A stretch of DNA of 64,000 nucleotides from Boesenbergia rotunda (taxonomy: Eukaryota; Streptophyta; Magnoliopsida; Zingiberales; Zingiberaceae). Below are positions 9,564 to 19,548 of this stretch, piece after piece. Under the pieces are notes generated by a model. That model was given only the letters and a program-made list of their open reading frames with translations, was not told where the DNA came from and did no database searches. Location: NCBI GenBank assembly GCA_024364735.1, contig JAGFNQ010007663.1:32186-96185 (forward strand), written 5' to 3'. The position numbers and the translations under genes are program-made. Position 1 is the stretch's first letter, and each line of letters starts with the position of its first letter.

Positions 9564-9690
9564 TTGCCCAGCTTCACTCACCAGGACTTAGTGCCCAACT
9601 TCACTCACCAGGTCTTAGTGCCCAGCTTCACTCACCAAGTCTTAGTGCTCAGCTTCACTCACCAGGTCTTAGTGCCCAGCTTAACTAGGA
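9564..9690 (-). repeat. Short tandem repeats in S1, right part
   Basis: Four or five copies of a unit of about 27 bp (AGTGCCCAGCTTCACTCACC-AGGTCTT). In the reverse strand this is the GTGAGTGAAGC-type repeat also found in the LTR of element D (11495-11870), so S1 and D share LTR repeat units. Confidence 0.82.
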
Positions 9691-9822
9691 CTTTCCTTCA
9701 CTTTATTACACCTTTCTTGACTCACCCTTCCCTTGTTCAATGTATCACCGACTTAAGTATATTATTAAACATTAAAACACTTAAAGGAGAACATCACTGA
9801 TGCAACTTGCACCAACAAAGTT

Positions 9823-11392
9823 TGGGCATTCTTTTTAAGACATAAGAGTATGTTTTTACTACCTTTAAGGAGTGGAAGGTCATGATTGAGAAGCAAACAG
9901 AGAGGCAATTGAAGCATCTTCGAACTGATAACGGATTGGAGTTTTATTCTGATGAGTTTAATGTCTTATGCAGAGCTGAAGGTATTGTAAGACATCATAC
10001 AGTCCGACATACTCCTCAACAGAATGGTGTAGCAGAGAGGATGAATAGGACTTTGATGGAGAAGGTGCGTTGTATGCTTCTTAATGCTGGGCTACAGAAG
10101 TTTTTTTGGGCAGAAGTCGCTGCGTATACCTGTTATCTTGTAAATCGATCTCCATCAATTGTTATTGAAAGGAAAACTCCACAAGAGGTATGGTCTGGTA
10201 CTCCTGCTAGTTATTCTGATTTGAGAATTTTTGGATGTCCTGCGTATGCTCATGTTGATAATGGGAAGTTGGAGCCTCGTTCGGTGAAGTGCATATTTAT
10301 AGGCTTTAGACAAGGAGTAAAGGGATACAAACTTTAGTGTCCAAAGACCGGGAAAGTCATCATCAGTAGAGATGTTATCTTTGATGAGACTAGAATGCTT
10401 CAGGGGTCTCCATCTAAAACTCTTTCTGAGGAAGATAAGCAGAAGACAAGCACACATGTGGAGATTGAGATTGGGCCGATATCTACAGAGACTACTCTAG
10501 AGCCTATTTTAGATGTTGTGGATGGAATGAGCTCATCACAAGCACCTTCACAATATTCCATTGCGAAAGATAGGCCTCGGAGAGAAATTAGACACCCTCA
10601 GAGATATGCAGAGGCTGATTTGGTCGTTTATGCTTTAAACGTGGCTGAGGAGATTGATTCCGGTGAAGAACCTGAGACGTATTCAGAAGTAATTAGCTGC
10701 GATAATTCTGGTAAGTGGATAATTGCTATGCAGGAGGAGATGGAGTCACTTGGTAAGAACGACACATGAGACTTGATGAAATTAACTAAGGGTAAGAAAG
10801 TTGTTCGCTGCAAGTGGGTATTTAAAAGAAAGGAGGGAATATCGGATGTTGAAGAAGCCAGGTACAAAGCCAGACTAGTTGCTAAAGGCTTCAGTCAGAT
10901 TCCAAGAGTAGACTTTATTGATGTATTTTCCCCAGTTGTAAAGCATAGTACGATTCGAGCCTTCCTTGGTATTGTGGCCATGCATGACTTAGAGTTACAG
11001 CAGCTGGATGTGAAGACAACATTCTTACATGGGGTACTTGAGGAAGACATCTATATGCAACAACTAGAAGGTTTTGAAGTCTCAGGAAAAGAGGATTATG
11101 TATGCTTGCTAAAAAAATCCCTTTATGGTTTGAAGCAGTCACCTAGACAATGGTATAAAAGGTTTGATTCGTTTATGATCACTCATGATTTTAGAAGAAG
11201 CAGCTATGACAGTTGTGTCTACTTTAAGAAGACTGATGATGGATCATTTGTTTATCTGCTCTTATATGTTGATGATATGTTGATTGCGGCCAATAATAAG
11301 GAAGAGATAAGAAAGGTCAAAGCTCAACTAAGTAAAGAATTCGAGATGAAAGATTTGGGAGTGCAAAAAAAAATACTTGGGATGGAGATTCT
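9823..11392 (+). pseudogene. TNT1/Tork-like copia pol: integrase remainder and reverse transcriptase
   Basis: Continuation of the pol begun at 1. After a one-base frameshift near 9853 it reads integrase (LRTDNGLEF with the second Asp, PQQNGVAERMNRTL with the Glu), the INT C-terminal region, then RT (KARLVAKGF, LQQLDVKTTFLHG, SLYGLKQSPRQWYKRF, catalytic YVDD at 11265-11276, EFEMKDLG). In-frame stops TAG at 10336-10338 (position of a family Trp, GYKLWCP) and TGA at 10767-10769 (family Trp) break it. RNase H is missing because element D entered at 11393 (putative TSD ATTCT at 11388-11392). Confidence 0.93.
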
Positions 11393-11494
11393 TGTTGATG
11401 CAGTCTGACCCTGATTGTTGTTTTGGTGTTAACACCGATTTAAGTTTAGGTTGATAAGATAAGTTTGGCTTAAGTCCTGGTTGGGGACTGGGCA

Positions 11495-11870
11495 CAAAGT
11501 CCCGGTGAGTGAAGCCATGGAAACTCCGGTGAGTGAAGCCGGGTCCTGGCGAGTGAAGCCGGGTGATGGAAACCCCGGTGAGTGAAGCCAGGTCCCGTGA
11601 GTGAAGTCGGGTGATGGAAACCCCGGTGAGTGAAGCTGGGTCCTGGTGAGTGAAGCTAGGTGACTGAAACCCCGATGAGTGAAGCCGGGTCATGGTGAGT
11701 GAAGCCAGGTGATGGAAATCCCGGTGAGTGAAGTCGGGTCCTGGTGAGTGAAGCCAGGTGATGGAAATCCCGGTGAGTGAAGCCGGGTGACTGAAACCCT
11801 AGTGAGTGAAGCCAAGTCCTAGCGAGGGAAGCTAGGTTGAACAAAGTCCCGGTGAGTGAAGCCGGGCATG
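11495..11870 (+). repeat. GTGAGTGAAGCCGGGT minisatellite in D LTR
   Basis: About a dozen variants of GGTGAGTGAAGCCGGGTCCT alternating with GATGGAAACCCC spacers. Reverse-strand ORFs (11328-11693, 11656-11922) simply translate this repeat. Confidence 0.88.
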
Positions 11871-12004
11871 AAGTCTTGGTTTGGGGGACTGAGTATGGAG
11901 CGTACTGGTCAGAGAAGGGCACGTGAGCTCTTTCTCCGGGACCAGAATGAGTCAGAGAAGGCTAGGAAGGTTGTTTTCTGGACTTAGGGTTGAATTGGTC
12001 GGAA

Positions 12005-12545
12005 CTGGATCGGTCTGGAGACCGATCAGGGAGTTGGCACGAACTCCCTGTTGTGGATCAGTCTGGTGATCGATCCAGAGAAGTCTGATCATTCTGGTGA
12101 ACGATCAGAGAGAGAACAGAATGCTTCTGTTCGGCTCCTGATCATTCTGGTGAACGATCAGGGAGAGAACAGAAGGCTTCTGCTTGGTTTCTGATCGTTC
12201 TGATGAACGATCAGAGAGAAAGACAGTATGGTTCTGGAGAAACCCTTGATTGGTCACCATGACCGATCAAAGGCCTCCTGGACCGATCAGGATGGGTCCT
12301 GATCGGTCCAGAGGTGGCCTGATCGGTCACTGGACTGATCAGGACACAACCTGATCGGTCAGGTGACCGATCAGGCCAGTGATTCACAGAATGTTGAAGT
12401 TTTCTCTAGCAATGTGGTGGATCGGTCACTGTGACCGATCCACATCCCTGATCGGTCTGTGTGACCGATCAGGGAGTCACTGGATCGATCAGGAGCTTAC
12501 CTGATCGATCAGGGTCTTCACTGATCGGTCTGGTGACCGATCTGT
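12005..12545. repeat. GATCGGTC/GACCGATC dyad array in D LTR
   Basis: A long run of inverted repeats of the form GATCGGTC-N2 to N6-GACCGATC with point variants (GATCATTCTGGTGAACGATC, GATCGGTCTGTGTGACCGATC). It is the same word as in the E LTRs and the solo LTR at 41103. Confidence 0.9.
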
Positions 12546-13517
12546 GTCTGATAACTTTAATTCAAATCGGCTGTCAGACTTCTGTTTTCGCTCTGATCAT
12601 TTTTGTTTTCTCTGCTACCTTACTGATTCACGTTTGATTTGATTTGCTAAGTATCTACTAAGTGTGCAGGTAATGCAGGGATGATTCAAACAATGGAGGA
12701 GGGTCAACTGGAGACTTTTCCTTGATCAGGTTTGGCTGTTTTCTCTTCTCAGGTTACAACGGCTTCTGGCGCGGGCTGGCAATGGCTGCGAAGCTGATGA
12801 CTGGCCTGGGGCTCGGCTGAAAAGGGTTCAGGGAGTCTAGAAGAGGTCAGTGGTAGCTGGGGTTGTTGCAAACGAGCTAGTGAGTTGCAGAGACGCGCCT
12901 GGTGACCTGGCGATGGGCAGAGACTTAAGAGTTGGCTAGCGAAGAAGCCTCCACATCCCTCTGAATCTTGAAGCAACTCTTGCATTCACTGAGTACTCTT
13001 GAGCATTCTTTGAAGCTTCTGCAACTTGAGCACCTTGAATCAGAGGAGAGCTTTGCGAGTCCATCAGCAAGCAGACACGAAGAGCGGGGAGTTCTTGCGT
13101 GAGAGTTGTGCTGGGTTGAGCTCGGTGAAGCGTTTCTTTCTGTGTGTTCATTGTGCTCTGTAAGATTCCTTATCTCTGTGCTTTTATTCCATATCATTTT
13201 GTTGAGACTTGTTGTGGAGAGGTTTCTCCACCGAGAAGGAGGTTTCGATTATCCGGATTTCCCGGGACTTGATCTGCCGACGATCAAGGGATCGCCCACC
13301 TCACGGGCACGCCAAGGAGTAAAGGCAAGTTATCGCCGAACCTTGTAAATCCTCCGTGTTAGCGACTTTAGTTTTTTATTTCTGTTTGTGTTCTTGTTTT
13401 TGTTTTGTCTTCCGCTGCCTAACCTTGATCGCAGAAACAGGAAAAGTTCAAATCGCCAAATTTGTCTGTGCCTGGCTATTCACTCCCCCCTCTCTAGCCA
13501 TCCAAAGGTCTAACAAG

Positions 13518-13529
13518 TGGTATCAGAGC
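13518..13529 (+). other. Element D primer-binding site
   Basis: TGGTATCAGAGC, matching the initiator tRNA-Met 3' end, two bases after the LTR end (CTAACA-AG). Confidence 0.9.
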
Positions 13530-13572
13530 AAGGAGCTCTGTTCAACGAACTAACACCCGAGAGCTTACAACG

Positions 13573-14257
13573 ATGGCCTTGAGGGAAGGTTTCAGCACCA
13601 ATCGACCGCCTTTCTTCGACGGGGCTGATTTCCAATACTGGAGATCGCGAATGGAGTATTATCTCAAGACGGACATAGGTATGTGGTTCTCGGTAAAGGA
13701 GGAGTTCACCCCTTTGAAAGATGCTGAGGGAAAGGAGCTTGACTCCTCAAGATGGTCGGCTGAGCAAACCCGGAAAGGAGAAGCCGATGTAAAAGCGGTG
13801 GTCACCTTGCAGTGCGGGATGACCAAGGACCAGTTGATAAAAGTTGGTCCCTTCACAAGTGCCAAGGACCTTTGGAATAAGCTTATCGAACTCCATGAAG
13901 GCATCCGAGACTCAAGGATAGCTAAGAGGGATATTTTCCTCAACCAACTCCAAAATCTCACCATGAAGGAGTCCGAGACGGTAAGTGAACTCCATGGTCG
14001 TTTCAAAGAAATATTGAACGGTTTACACTCCATCGATGAGAAGGTCGAGAATCGCGACCTTGTGAGGTATGTTCTAAAAGCCTTTCCGAGGAATGTCTTG
14101 TGGTCATCCATGGTGGATGCCTATATGGTATCCAAGGACTTGTCAATTGTTAAAATAGATGACTTGTTTTGTGAAATGGAGCTACACGAAATTGCTAACA
14201 AAGGCCCCAAGGAGAAGGGGATTGCTCTTGTGGCAGGGGACAAGACCAAGAAGAAGA
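13573..14257 (+). pseudogene. Element D Gag, 5' part
   Basis: Reads from ATG (MALREGFS) for about 228 residues: the N-terminal capsid-like part (FFDGADFQYWRSRMEYYL) and the UBN2 part (KDLWNKLIELHEG, SRIAKRDIFLNQLQNL, LVRYVLKAFPRNVLW, DLFCEMELHE). It matches the E Gag residue for residue over most of its length. It is open until GDKTKKK, where LTR F begins (TGTTGGTGCC at 14258), so the zinc knuckle and everything downstream are displaced. This copy retains the capsid half that the mini-Gags of TR1, A and C lack. Confidence 0.92.
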
Positions 14258-14796
14258 TGTTGGTGCCGGAAGCACCATATTGAACCTTGTTTAGATATTG
14301 ACAAAGGGTTCAAAGTTAAGTATTATTGGTGATCTAACGATGTTACTCAAGTTGTGCAGGAAAAGTCCTAGGTACACTGGGCACCGAAGACCTGGCTCGA
14401 GGAATTGGGCACTAAGTCCTGGCCGAGGGCTGGGCACCGAAGACCTGGTGAGTAAAGCTGGGCACTAAGACCTGGTCGCGGATTGGGCACGAAGACCTAG
14501 TGAGTAAAGCTGGGCAAAAGTCTAACCGGAGGAGCCGGTTGGCAAAAGGTAAATTCTCCTGAGAGGAGTAGGTGAGGACGCGTTCCTCGTCGAGGAAACA
14601 TTAGGCGTCGATTCGACCTAGGGTTTCATTTGGAAGACCCGAAGTCAGAATCAAGACAGCTACGGCTGTAAATAATGACTAACATTCTTGCTTGGTTTGT
14701 TTTGGAACTAACCTTGGTTACAAGGACCGAAGGATTGTGTTTCTGCAGCTCAGACGCCCCAAAGGAGTGGGGTGGTTCACTGGGCTAGGTGCCCGG
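14258..14796 (+). mobile_element. LTR F, left fragment
   Basis: Begins TGTTGGTGCCGGAAGCACC precisely where the D gag frame is lost and continues 539 bp until E enters. It contains short repeats (GGGCACCGAAGACCTGG, GTGAGTAAAGCTGGGCA). The right end is not in view, so whether it was a solo LTR or a full element is unknown. No coding sequence. Confidence 0.65.
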
Positions 14797-15810
14797 TGTT
14801 GGTGCTTGGATGGCTAGAGAGGGCGGGGGTGAATATAGCCAGACACAAAAATGGCTTTCACTTTCGAACTTCTGCACTTAGGGTTAGTAGCACAGCGGAA
14901 GCAATACAAGATATAGTAGCGAGAACAAAGTACAGAAACTAAAGACAAATCAAAACGCTAACAAAGAGGATTTACAAGGTTCGGGGATAACTTACCCCTA
15001 CTCCTTGGCGTGCCCTTAAGGTGGGCGATCCCTTGATCGTTGGCAGATCAAGCCCCGAAAAATCCGGATAGAATGCAACCTCCTTCTCGGTGGAGTAACC
15101 TCTCCACAGCGTTTCAAGATGAATGAAGTATTAAGTACAGGAAACACAAGAAGGAACCTTACAGAGCACTTAGGACAGCAAGAATACAAGTAAACTTCTC
15201 ACCGAGCTCCACCCAGCACAGATCTCACGCAAGAACTCCCTTCTTTGTGTCTTCTTGCTGATGGACTCGCCAAGCTTCTTGTTTCTCCTCCAAGTGCTCA
15301 AGTAATAGAAGGTTGCTCAAGAGATGGATCAAAGATGTCGCAAGAGCACAAGAGTTGTAGCAGCAGTAAGAAGTTTCGCAAGCTCTAACAACAACTTCTT
15401 CTCTTCTCCACTTCTCAGGTCCTTTAAGCATCTGGCCTTTGCAGCTCACATCGCCAGCCACTAGACGCTCCACTGCAGCTTACCAGCTGCTCATCTGCCA
15501 CTGTCCAGCTACCCTGACCTCTCCTGGACTCCCTGAGCTTCCCTCAGCCGAGCCCCAGTCAGTAGCTCCAGCAGCCGTTGCAACCTGAGATGAAGAAACA
15601 TCCAAACCTGATACATGGAAAGAACCCAGTTGACCCTCCTTCAATGTTTGAAGTCATCCCTGTCACCTGCACACTCAATCAGAGGTTTAGCAAATGAAAT
15701 GAAACTTGTATCAGTAATAGCAGAGAAGATCAAAGTGACATCAGTGGTGTATCAGTGAAAGCAGACGCGAACAGACGTGATCAGAGCGTCTGACAGCGCG
15801 TTTGAATTAA

Positions 15811-16290
15811 AGTGATCGGTCACTGGACCGATCCAGGGATAGTGGATCGGTCACCGGACCGATCCACAGCTTTGCTGGGACTCCCAGCTTTCATAGCCAC
15901 AAAGACCCGATCGGTCACCAGACCGATCAGGTTGTAGCCTGATCGGTCAGCAGACCGATCAGGAAGCTTCCTGAACGATCAGGCTCCAGCCTGATCGGTT
16001 ATAAGGAGTATCTCGCGACATTTGATCGTTCACCAGAATGATCTGAACAGTATCTCAGATTGGTCACCAGACCGATCAAGAGCCGAACAGAACCCAACCC
16101 AACCTTTCTGTTCTCTCCCTGATCGGTCACCAGACCGATCAGGAGCCGAACATAATCCTAGCCAAGTTTTTGTTCTCTCCCTGATCGGTCACCAGACCGA
16201 TCAATCATAGCTGGATCGGTCACCAGACCGATCCACTAACCAAGTTCGTGCCAACTTTGCCTGATCGGTCACCAGACTGATCCAGCCAAA
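15811..16290. repeat. GATCGGTC dyad array in E 3' LTR
   Basis: About ten inverted repeats, consensus TGATCGGTCACCAGACCGAT-CAGG, spaced 20-60 bp apart and linked by GGAGCCGAACAGAA-type spacers. Confidence 0.92.
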
Positions 16291-16394
16291 GCCAAATACA
16301 TTCCAAGTCAAGAGAACGGGCTCCCAGCCTTCTCTGACTCGTGCTCAGTCCCACGGACCAAGACTCCATGCCCAGTCTCACACACTGGGACTTC

Positions 16395-16620
16395 AACCTA
16401 GCCCTCCAAGCCAGGGTTTCATCCAACCTAGCCCTCCAAGCTAGGACCTGGCCCTCCAAGCTAGGACCTGACCCTCCAAGCTAGGGTTTCATCCAACCTA
16501 GCCCTCCAAGCTAGGACTTTTCACACACCTAGCCCTCTAAGCTAGGATTTTCCACACCTAACCCTCCAGATTAGGACTTTTCCACACCTAGCCCTCCATG
16601 CTAGGATTTTTCCACTAGGG
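16395..16620 (-). repeat. CTAGCCCTCCAAGCTAGG minisatellite in E LTR
   Basis: About nine units, each a small hairpin (CCTAGC...GCTAGG or CCTAAC...GTTAGG). Read on the transcribed minus strand these are the CCTAGCTTGGAGGGCTAGG units seen upstream of the PPT in TR1. Confidence 0.88.
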
Positions 16621-16735
16621 TTTCATCCACTCAATGCCCAGTCCCCGACCAGGACTTAATCATTATCATCACATCAACCTAAACTAAAATCGATGTCAAT
16701 ACCAAAACAACAATCAGGGTCAAACTGCATCAACA

Positions 16736-16750
16736 ATCTCCCCCTTTTTA
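16736..16750 (-). other. Element E polypurine tract
   Basis: Plus strand ATCTCCCCCTTTTTA abuts the 3' LTR end; on the minus strand this is TAAAAAGGGGGAGAT followed by TGTTG. The core is identical to the TR1 PPT. Confidence 0.88.
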
Positions 16751-18245
16751 TTTTTTGACAACCCGATTTTAAATTTAGGGATTTGAAATCAATATTCACA
16801 ACTTTCACAATCATAGGGGAATCAGGATCCTCCCCCTACAACAGTTAAGCTCGTAATCATAGGGGAATCAGGATCCTCCTCCTACAATAGTTAAGCTTCT
16901 AATCATCCCAAACTTGACTAACCACACTCTCCCCCTTTGTCAAACACCGAAAAGGGTCTAGAGGGGTTGTTAAGTTTAAAAATAAAACCTCCCCCTCAAT
17001 CCTAGGGGTTATCCCAAAACAACAAAGGTATGATTGAAATTTGAGGCATATGAAAACATATGAGAAGTATAAAGCATGACAAAACAATCATATGTATCAT
17101 AAGAACATGGAATAAGAATAAGCATAGCAATGCATAATGTGTCAAGGCATATATGGAAATAGCAATCGTATGAACAATCATATGAACTAGCATAATATAG
17201 CAAGGCATATATGAAGATAGTCAAAAAGTCAGGTACATCATACAACCAAACCAGACAAATAGTTAGATGCATAGAAATGCATCATAGTATAGTCAAACAC
17301 ACCATCAAGTCATAATAGTCAAACAATCAAATGCAAGTCACAGGCAGAGGCAGGGTACATCAATCGTCGGCCGGGGGGTCAGCCTGCATGGGGTCATCAG
17401 CAGTGTCATCATCAGGTATAAATGACCCCGGGGCACTGCTAGAGGGCGGTGCTCCTGGAAATGTATGCTGGCGCCACAGTGGCCAGATCGGTCTGTGGAC
17501 CGATCCAGGCTTGCACAGAATGTTTTGACAATTTTCCGTGAAGTTTTTTGTGACCTCTCTGATCGGTCGGTGGATCGATCACCACAGGGAACCAAATCGG
17601 TCCGGGGACCGATCAGGGGTCGAACAGAAGGTTGTGAACCTTCTGTGAACTTACTGATCGGTCTGTGGACCAATCTGACCACTCCTGATCGGTCCAGTGA
17701 CCGATCAGGTATCAGGAACTTTTCTGATACGATCTGAAATTTCAGTTTCAGACTCCCCTTTGAGGTCTGATACGATTTGATCTAAATTCACTGATTGTGG
17801 AGGTGTTCTTTCAACTAGAATTGATCCGTAAACACGAATCAAAAGTCCTTATGGATTTGACAAATCAATTTGCTCCACCCAAGTGAAGTCAAATTCAATC
17901 ACAAACATTCAATCAATTTTCAACCAAGTTTGTATCAAGATAGAGTCTTCAATCAAGTTTCCTTGATTGGAATGCCCAAGTATGATCATGGAGACAAATA
18001 CACATATGCTATGCATTGATTTTCCCCATACTTGGTCACCGTAGTGATTTTTATCTCATCAACCAAATTTCTCAAGAGATGCATTGACATTTTGAGTAAT
18101 TTGGTTGATCCTAGCATCTCACCCCATATCTAGCAAACAAAAATATTTTGTTGAATCTTATAGTTTATGTGAGATGTCCTTAAGTTGCCCAATTGTTACC
18201 CAATAATTTTGAATGATCATGTAGGGTTTTACATGCTTTTCAATC
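16751..18245 (-). other. Element E non-coding region between pol and 3' LTR
   Basis: About 1.5 kb with no supported gene. It has a tandem duplication of a roughly 46 bp unit (AATCATAGGGGAATCAGGAT, about 16811-16904), a CATATG-rich low-complexity stretch (17040-17220) and another group of GATCGGTC dyads (17484-17712). In SIRE elements this place can hold an env-like ORF; none is recognisable here. Confidence 0.7.
17484..17712. repeat. Internal GATCGGTC dyads of element E
   Basis: Five or six inverted repeats (GATCGGTCTGTGGACCGATC, GATCGGTCCAGTGACCGATC and variants) lie outside the LTR, in the 3' non-coding region. The dyad word is therefore not confined to the LTR. Confidence 0.85.
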
Positions 18246-19548
18246 CTATGAAGCGCGACACATTCCCAATTCCCTTCTTAAGAAGCTAAATTCATTTTCG
18301 GGAAGTGGTTTAGTGAAAATGTCCGCTAGGTTTGATTTGGACTCTACACGTGAGAGTATTATGTCTCCTCTAGCGACATGATCCCTAATGAAGTGGTGAC
18401 GCACTTCGATATGCTTGGTCCTAGAATGATGGACTGGATTCTTGGTTAGGTTAATTGTGCTTATGTTGTCACACAACACTTGCACTCCCTTGTAAGTTAA
18501 TCCATAGTCCTCTAAAGTATGGATCATCCACAACAATTGTGATACACTCTCTCCCATGGCTATATATTCTGCCTCGGTCGTGGAGAGAGCAACACAATGT
18601 TGCTTTCGACTTGACCAACTAACTAGAGATGATCCTAAAAATTGGCAGCCCCCGCTCGTGCTTTTCCGGTCCAACTTGCATCCAGCATAGTCGGAATCGG
18701 TATAGCCGATTAGGTCAAATGATTCGGTACGGGGGTACCAAAGACCAACTCCAATTGTGCCATTAAGGTATCTCAAAATTCGTTTAACCACAATCAAATG
18801 AGATTCCTTGGCACAAACTTAATACCTAGCGCACATACCCACAGCAAAAAGAATATCAGGTCGACTAGTTGTGAGGTATAGCAAGCTACCTATCATGCTC
18901 CGATATTGAGTCAGATCCATAGGCTTACCACTCTCATCATTGTCTAATCTTGTGTTTGTAGCCATGGGGGTGGTAACCTCTTTTGAATCACTCATGTTAA
19001 ATTTTCGGAGCATCTCTTGAGTATATTTGGATTGGTGCACATGGATTCCATCTCGAGTTTGTTTGATTTCGAGTCCAAGGAAGAAAGTCAACTCTCCTAC
19101 TAGTCTCATCTCAAATTCACTCTCCATGTGTCCAATGAACTCATTCAAATAGTGTGGGGTCATCGACATATTGTTTGATTTTGAGTATATTGTTTGAGCC
19201 ACAAATTATGTCATCGACATATACTTGAGCTACAAAAATATTGTCACCATCTCTTCGTAGAAATAGCGTGGGGTCTATTTGTCCTCTCACAAAACCTTTC
19301 TCGATTAGAAATGTGGACAACCTCTCATACCAAACTCGGAGTGCTTGTTTAAGGCCATAAAGCGCCTTCTTGAGCTTGAACACGTGGTTTGGAAATTTGG
19401 TACTCTCAAACCCTGGAGGTTGTTCGACATAGACCTCTTCTCTTATTAAACCATTTAAGAAGGCCGATTTGACATCCATTTGATATAATTTGAAGCCTCG
19501 ATGTGTTGCAAATACAAGCATCAATCGGATGGATTCTAATCGTGCCAC
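18246..19548 (-). pseudogene. Element E reverse transcriptase and RNase H
   Basis: Minus-strand RT (QMDVKSAFLNG, KALYGLKQ, YVDD codons at 19210-19221) in one frame, then after a local duplication near 19158-19224 the RT C-terminus (FEMRLVGELTFFLGLEIKQT) and RNase H (YTDSDYAGC, STSGGCQFLG, LSTTEAEYIA, LCDN, FTKPLPENEF) in another. A TAA at 18819-18821 replaces what is probably a Gln codon between RT and RNase H; reading continues in the same frame on both sides. It ends at a natural stop after the RNase H tail. Enzymatically it would copy genomic RNA to DNA, but this copy is broken. Confidence 0.93.

Larger units (their letters stand above)
483..9817 (-). mobile_element. Solo LTR S1 (copia-type, minus orientation), split by two later insertions
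   Basis: The insertion begins TGTAGGACC, ends GCACCAACA, and is flanked by a perfect 5 bp TSD AAGTT (478-482 and 9818-9822); removing it rejoins the copia integrase reading. Its left end resembles reverse-complemented 3' ends of the other copia LTRs here (GGGGGTGAATA, then AGTAGCACAGCGGAA), so it is read as a minus-strand LTR. Inside it lie TR1 (1157-6710) and X1 (7048-9316). Without them and their TSDs it is about 1.5 kb with no coding content, consistent with a solo LTR left by LTR-LTR recombination. Confidence 0.88.
11393..13515 (+). repeat. Element D 5' LTR
   Basis: 2,123 bp, TGTTGATGC to GGTCTAACA. From left to right: a GTGAGTGAAGCC minisatellite (11495-11870), a GATCGGTC dyad array (12005-12545), and a conserved R/U5 section (GAGGTTTCTCCACC, AAGGAGG, CTATTCACTCCCCCC). 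ORFs within it are not genes. Confidence 0.88.
11393..14257 (+). mobile_element. Element D: SIRE-like copia, 5' LTR plus start of gag
   Basis: 5' LTR 11393-13515, PBS at 13518, and gag from 13573 until interrupted by LTR F at 14258. The LTR begins TGTTGATGCAGTCTGACCC, nearly the same as the reverse complement of the E LTR end, and the gag is closely similar to that of E, so D and E are one family in opposite orientation. The rest of D would lie beyond F, E and G and is not seen before the N at 32940. Confidence 0.88.
14797..16735 (-). repeat. Element E 3' LTR
   Basis: 1,939 bp, left end TGTTGGTGCTTGG, right end GCATCAACA. It carries the GATCGGTC dyad array (15811-16290) and the CTAGCCCTCCAAGCTAGG minisatellite (16395-16620). 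It matches the partner LTR at 23095 once solo LTR H is removed. Confidence 0.92.

Noticed and set aside
12005..12545. CRISPR-like spaced repeats (also at 15811 and 25475)
   Set aside because: The DNA is a plant LTR, repeats are inverted rather than direct, spacing is irregular and there are no cas genes.
17009..17272. Hydrophobic minus-strand ORF as an env-like protein of element E
   Set aside because: It translates a CATATG/ATGA-rich low-complexity tract; no signal peptide and membrane layout in a consistent frame and no full-length ORF.
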